From CAYPNF01 sp964411985 (GTDB taxonomy: Bacteria > Verrucomicrobiota > Verrucomicrobiia > Limisphaerales > J093), in NCBI GenBank assembly GCA_964411985.1, contig CAYPNF010000118.1, positions 1-6,437 on the forward strand: a stretch of DNA of 6,437 bases, read 5' to 3'. The notes under the pieces are model-generated. The model was not told the origin of the DNA. It ran no database searches and saw only the letters and a list, made by a program, of their open reading frames with translations. This document shows, piece by piece, positions 5,197 through 6,437 of the stretch. Every line of letters begins with the position of its first letter. The stretch's first letter is position 1. The position numbers were made by a program, and so were the translations under genes.

Positions 5197-6384
5197 ATGC
5201 AGAATGTAATACGTAGGGCGGTCTCGATAGGGGGAGCGATGGCAGTCATCGCTGCCTACTCCGCGCTAGCGCAGCCGACAGGGCTCAAGAGCACGGACGT
5301 TGGTACACCCGGACTTCCAGGTTCCATGGATGTAGCGAGTGGAAAGATCACGGTGACAGGAGGCGGCGACGATATCTGGAATGCTGCTGATAGCTTCCAC
5401 TACGCCTATATCCCGGTGACGGGCGACTTCGACTATGTCATCCAGGTCCTCAGTCTCACCGGCAACTCCGGTGACGGCGGGTGGTCCAAGGCAGAGCTGA
5501 TGGCGCGGCTGCCTCTCGATCCCACGGCGGATCCTGCTGGTGACGACCCCCACATCTCCAACATGGTCAACCGGCCTGCTTCCGACAACGCCATGATCGA
5601 TCCCGAAACCGCGACCGTCATTCCTGCGGGCGTGAATAATCGTGGGCCACAATGGCGCGCTCACCGAGCGGGCGAAGGAACGGATGCGGACGGTAATGCC
5701 TGGACCGGTGTTTCCAGTTGGACCACCCCCAACCCGGCTTATCCTCCGACTTTCCCCAACGTCTGGCTCCGCATGGAACGTGTAGGTAGTGTGTTCTACA
5801 TGTACACTAGCGATGACGGCAAAGCCTGGCACATGTACAACCCGTATGATCCCCAAGGTTGGGACACGGCAGCCTCATGGCCCTCGGGTACAGACAGTCC
5901 CGCACAGGCCTATTTCACCAACGCTTGGCCTGCCAAAATCAATCTCGGCATCGCTGTGACCGGCCATAATGGTTCTGGTGTCGCCGTTGCCGTGGTTACC
6001 AACTTTGTGGCTTACACGCCGACTCCGGTGGCGATCACCACCCAACCTCCCGCAACGAAGGCCATCACGGCATCGATGCCGCTGGAGATTAGCGTGGTGG
6101 CAACGGGCGACCCTGTGCACTATGAATGGCGCAAGAATGGCACCGCCGTGCCGCGCCAAGTAGGTGCCAAACTCAGCATCCCCATTAGCGTTCTGGCGGA
6201 CGCAGGCAAGTATACCTGTCGCGTTTTCGGTGGTGGCAAGGAGATCATGAGCAGCGCCCGTGAGGGGCGGATAACCACCGTGTCCTACACCTTCCCGCGC
6301 CCCGGCGAGAGCCAGCCGGTCGCCAAGGAGAGCTACATCATCCGGATTGGCGATCTGGTCTGCGGCGTCGGCTTCTACAAATAG
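5197..6384 (+). CDS. Secreted DUF1349-like/Ig-domain protein with an in-frame Cache-type C-terminus (chimeric)
   Basis: ATG 5197 begins a clean signal peptide (MQNVIRRAVSIGGAMAV, cleavage after ALA at 25). No good ribosome site precedes it. Residues about 33-275 resemble the concanavalin-like/DUF1349 beta-sandwich found in Verrucomicrobiota and Planctomycetota surface proteins, with GGGDDIWNAADSFHYAY, VTGDFDYVIQV and VWLRMERVGSVFYMYTSDDG; this fold often binds carbohydrate. Residues 277-353 form an I-set Ig-like domain (ITTQPPATKAI, YEWRKNG with Trp311, DAGKYTCRV at 335-343) without the B-strand cysteine, as is common in bacteria. The domain breaks off at GGGKEIMSS before its last strand. Residues 354-395 instead match the C-terminus of single-Cache-domain proteins of alphaproteobacteria (VSYTFPRPGESQPVAK, IGDLVCGVGFYK). 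The 395-residue product is therefore a join of two partial genes. The first 353 residues are sound; the stop belongs to the Cache gene. Confidence 0.8.
   Translation: MQNVIRRAVSIGGAMAVIAAYSALAQPTGLKSTDVGTPGLPGSMDVASGKITVTGGGDDIWNAADSFHYAYIPVTGDFDYVIQVLSLTGNSGDGGWSKAELMARLPLDPTADPAGDDPHISNMVNRPASDNAMIDPETATVIPAGVNNRGPQWRAHRAGEGTDADGNAWTGVSSWTTPNPAYPPTFPNVWLRMERVGSVFYMYTSDDGKAWHMYNPYDPQGWDTAASWPSGTDSPAQAYFTNAWPAKINLGIAVTGHNGSGVAVAVVTNFVAYTPTPVAITTQPPATKAITASMPLEISVVATGDPVHYEWRKNGTAVPRQVGAKLSIPISVLADAGKYTCRVFGGGKEIMSSAREGRITTVSYTFPRPGESQPVAKESYIIRIGDLVCGVGFYK
6245..6260. other. Right breakpoint: Ig domain joined in frame to a Cache-protein end
   Basis: The Ig-like domain ends at residue 353 (base 6255) before its final strand. 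From residue 354 the sequence follows the Cache family. GC rises from about 60% (6001-6240) to about 67% (6241-6437) by hand count. No mobile-element end or repeat marks the join. The frame is preserved, which one in three random joins would do. Confidence 0.6.
6256..6384 (+). pseudogene. C-terminal 42 residues of a single-Cache-domain protein
   Basis: From recalled family patterns, periplasmic Cache proteins of Bradyrhizobium-like bacteria end in a segment of the form A-KEG-ITEVSYMFPRPG, then PVAK-SYV-KVGDLGCGVGYYK. The window has AREGRITTVSYTFPRPG, PVAKESY and IGDLVCGVGFYK followed by TAG, matching in order, spacing and end point. A whole such protein is about 150 residues with a ligand-sensing Cache fold; only the last quarter is present, so this segment alone cannot form the sensor. 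GC is high (about 67%). Confidence 0.65.
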
Positions 6385-6437
6385 CGCGAGCTCCAGACGT
6401 GGTGGTGTCGTCGCGGTGTCCGGGCGGCGGGCATCGC
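6385..6437. other. Short GC-rich tail without a recognisable gene
   Basis: The 53 nt after the TAG are about 70% GC and contain no start with a ribosome site and no U-tract hairpin. They are probably the 3' flank of the Cache gene. Confidence 0.4.

Noticed and set aside
5266..5856. A 196-codon minus-strand frame opposite the DUF1349/Ig gene
   Set aside because: Its Val/Arg/Gly/His-rich composition fits an antisense shadow. The plus-strand protein has a signal peptide and clear domains.
1..6437. CRISPR arrays, tRNA/rRNA genes, transposases or integrases
   Set aside because: No regularly spaced direct repeats, no tRNA- or rRNA-like sequence and no mobile-element enzyme motifs were seen on either strand.

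Overview
The core of the window (about 405 to 6255) looks like the chromosome of a soil- or freshwater-type Verrucomicrobiota bacterium, Pedosphaera/Limisphaerales-like. The reasons are about 60% GC, start codons without clear Shine-Dalgarno sites, and a gene set typical of that group: exported TPR, CRTAC1/ASPIC-UnbV, SGNH-with-TPR and Ig-containing proteins. This assignment rests on recognised protein families, not on a search.

Layout. A three-gene minus-strand run starts at 4892. It encodes an exported TPR-repeat protein (3552-4892), a secreted seven-bladed FG-GAP/ASPIC-UnbV (CRTAC1-family) propeller (1822-3555, its GTG start overlapping the TPR stop by 4 nt) and, after 70 nt, a membrane-anchored SGNH-hydrolase-like protein with internal TPRs (1751 leftward). 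All three products have a signal peptide or an N-terminal anchor, so the cluster probably works at or outside the inner membrane on a shared but unknown task. A 304-nt AT-richer region with several short palindromes (4893-5196) separates this run from a divergent plus-strand gene. That gene encodes a secreted DUF1349/concanavalin-like plus Ig-domain protein (5197 rightward).

Both edges look foreign to the core. On the left, the SGNH gene loses its natural 3' end at about 385-410. From there to base 1 the DNA drops to about 46% GC and carries the 3' part of an unrelated small acidic ORF, then the start of another gene with a strong Shine-Dalgarno site. On the right, the Ig domain is cut at about 6256 and joined in frame to the last 42 residues of a proteobacterial-type Cache-domain protein, in DNA of about 67% GC. 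Each breakpoint truncates the genes on both sides. The simplest reading is a core fragment with chimeric ends, either from assembly or library preparation or from genuine recombination.

I found no RNA genes, CRISPR array, transposase or convincing terminator. No clearly new defence or biosynthetic system is visible. The most unusual features are the two breakpoints, the in-frame Ig-Cache fusion and the exported TPR/CRTAC1/SGNH cluster.
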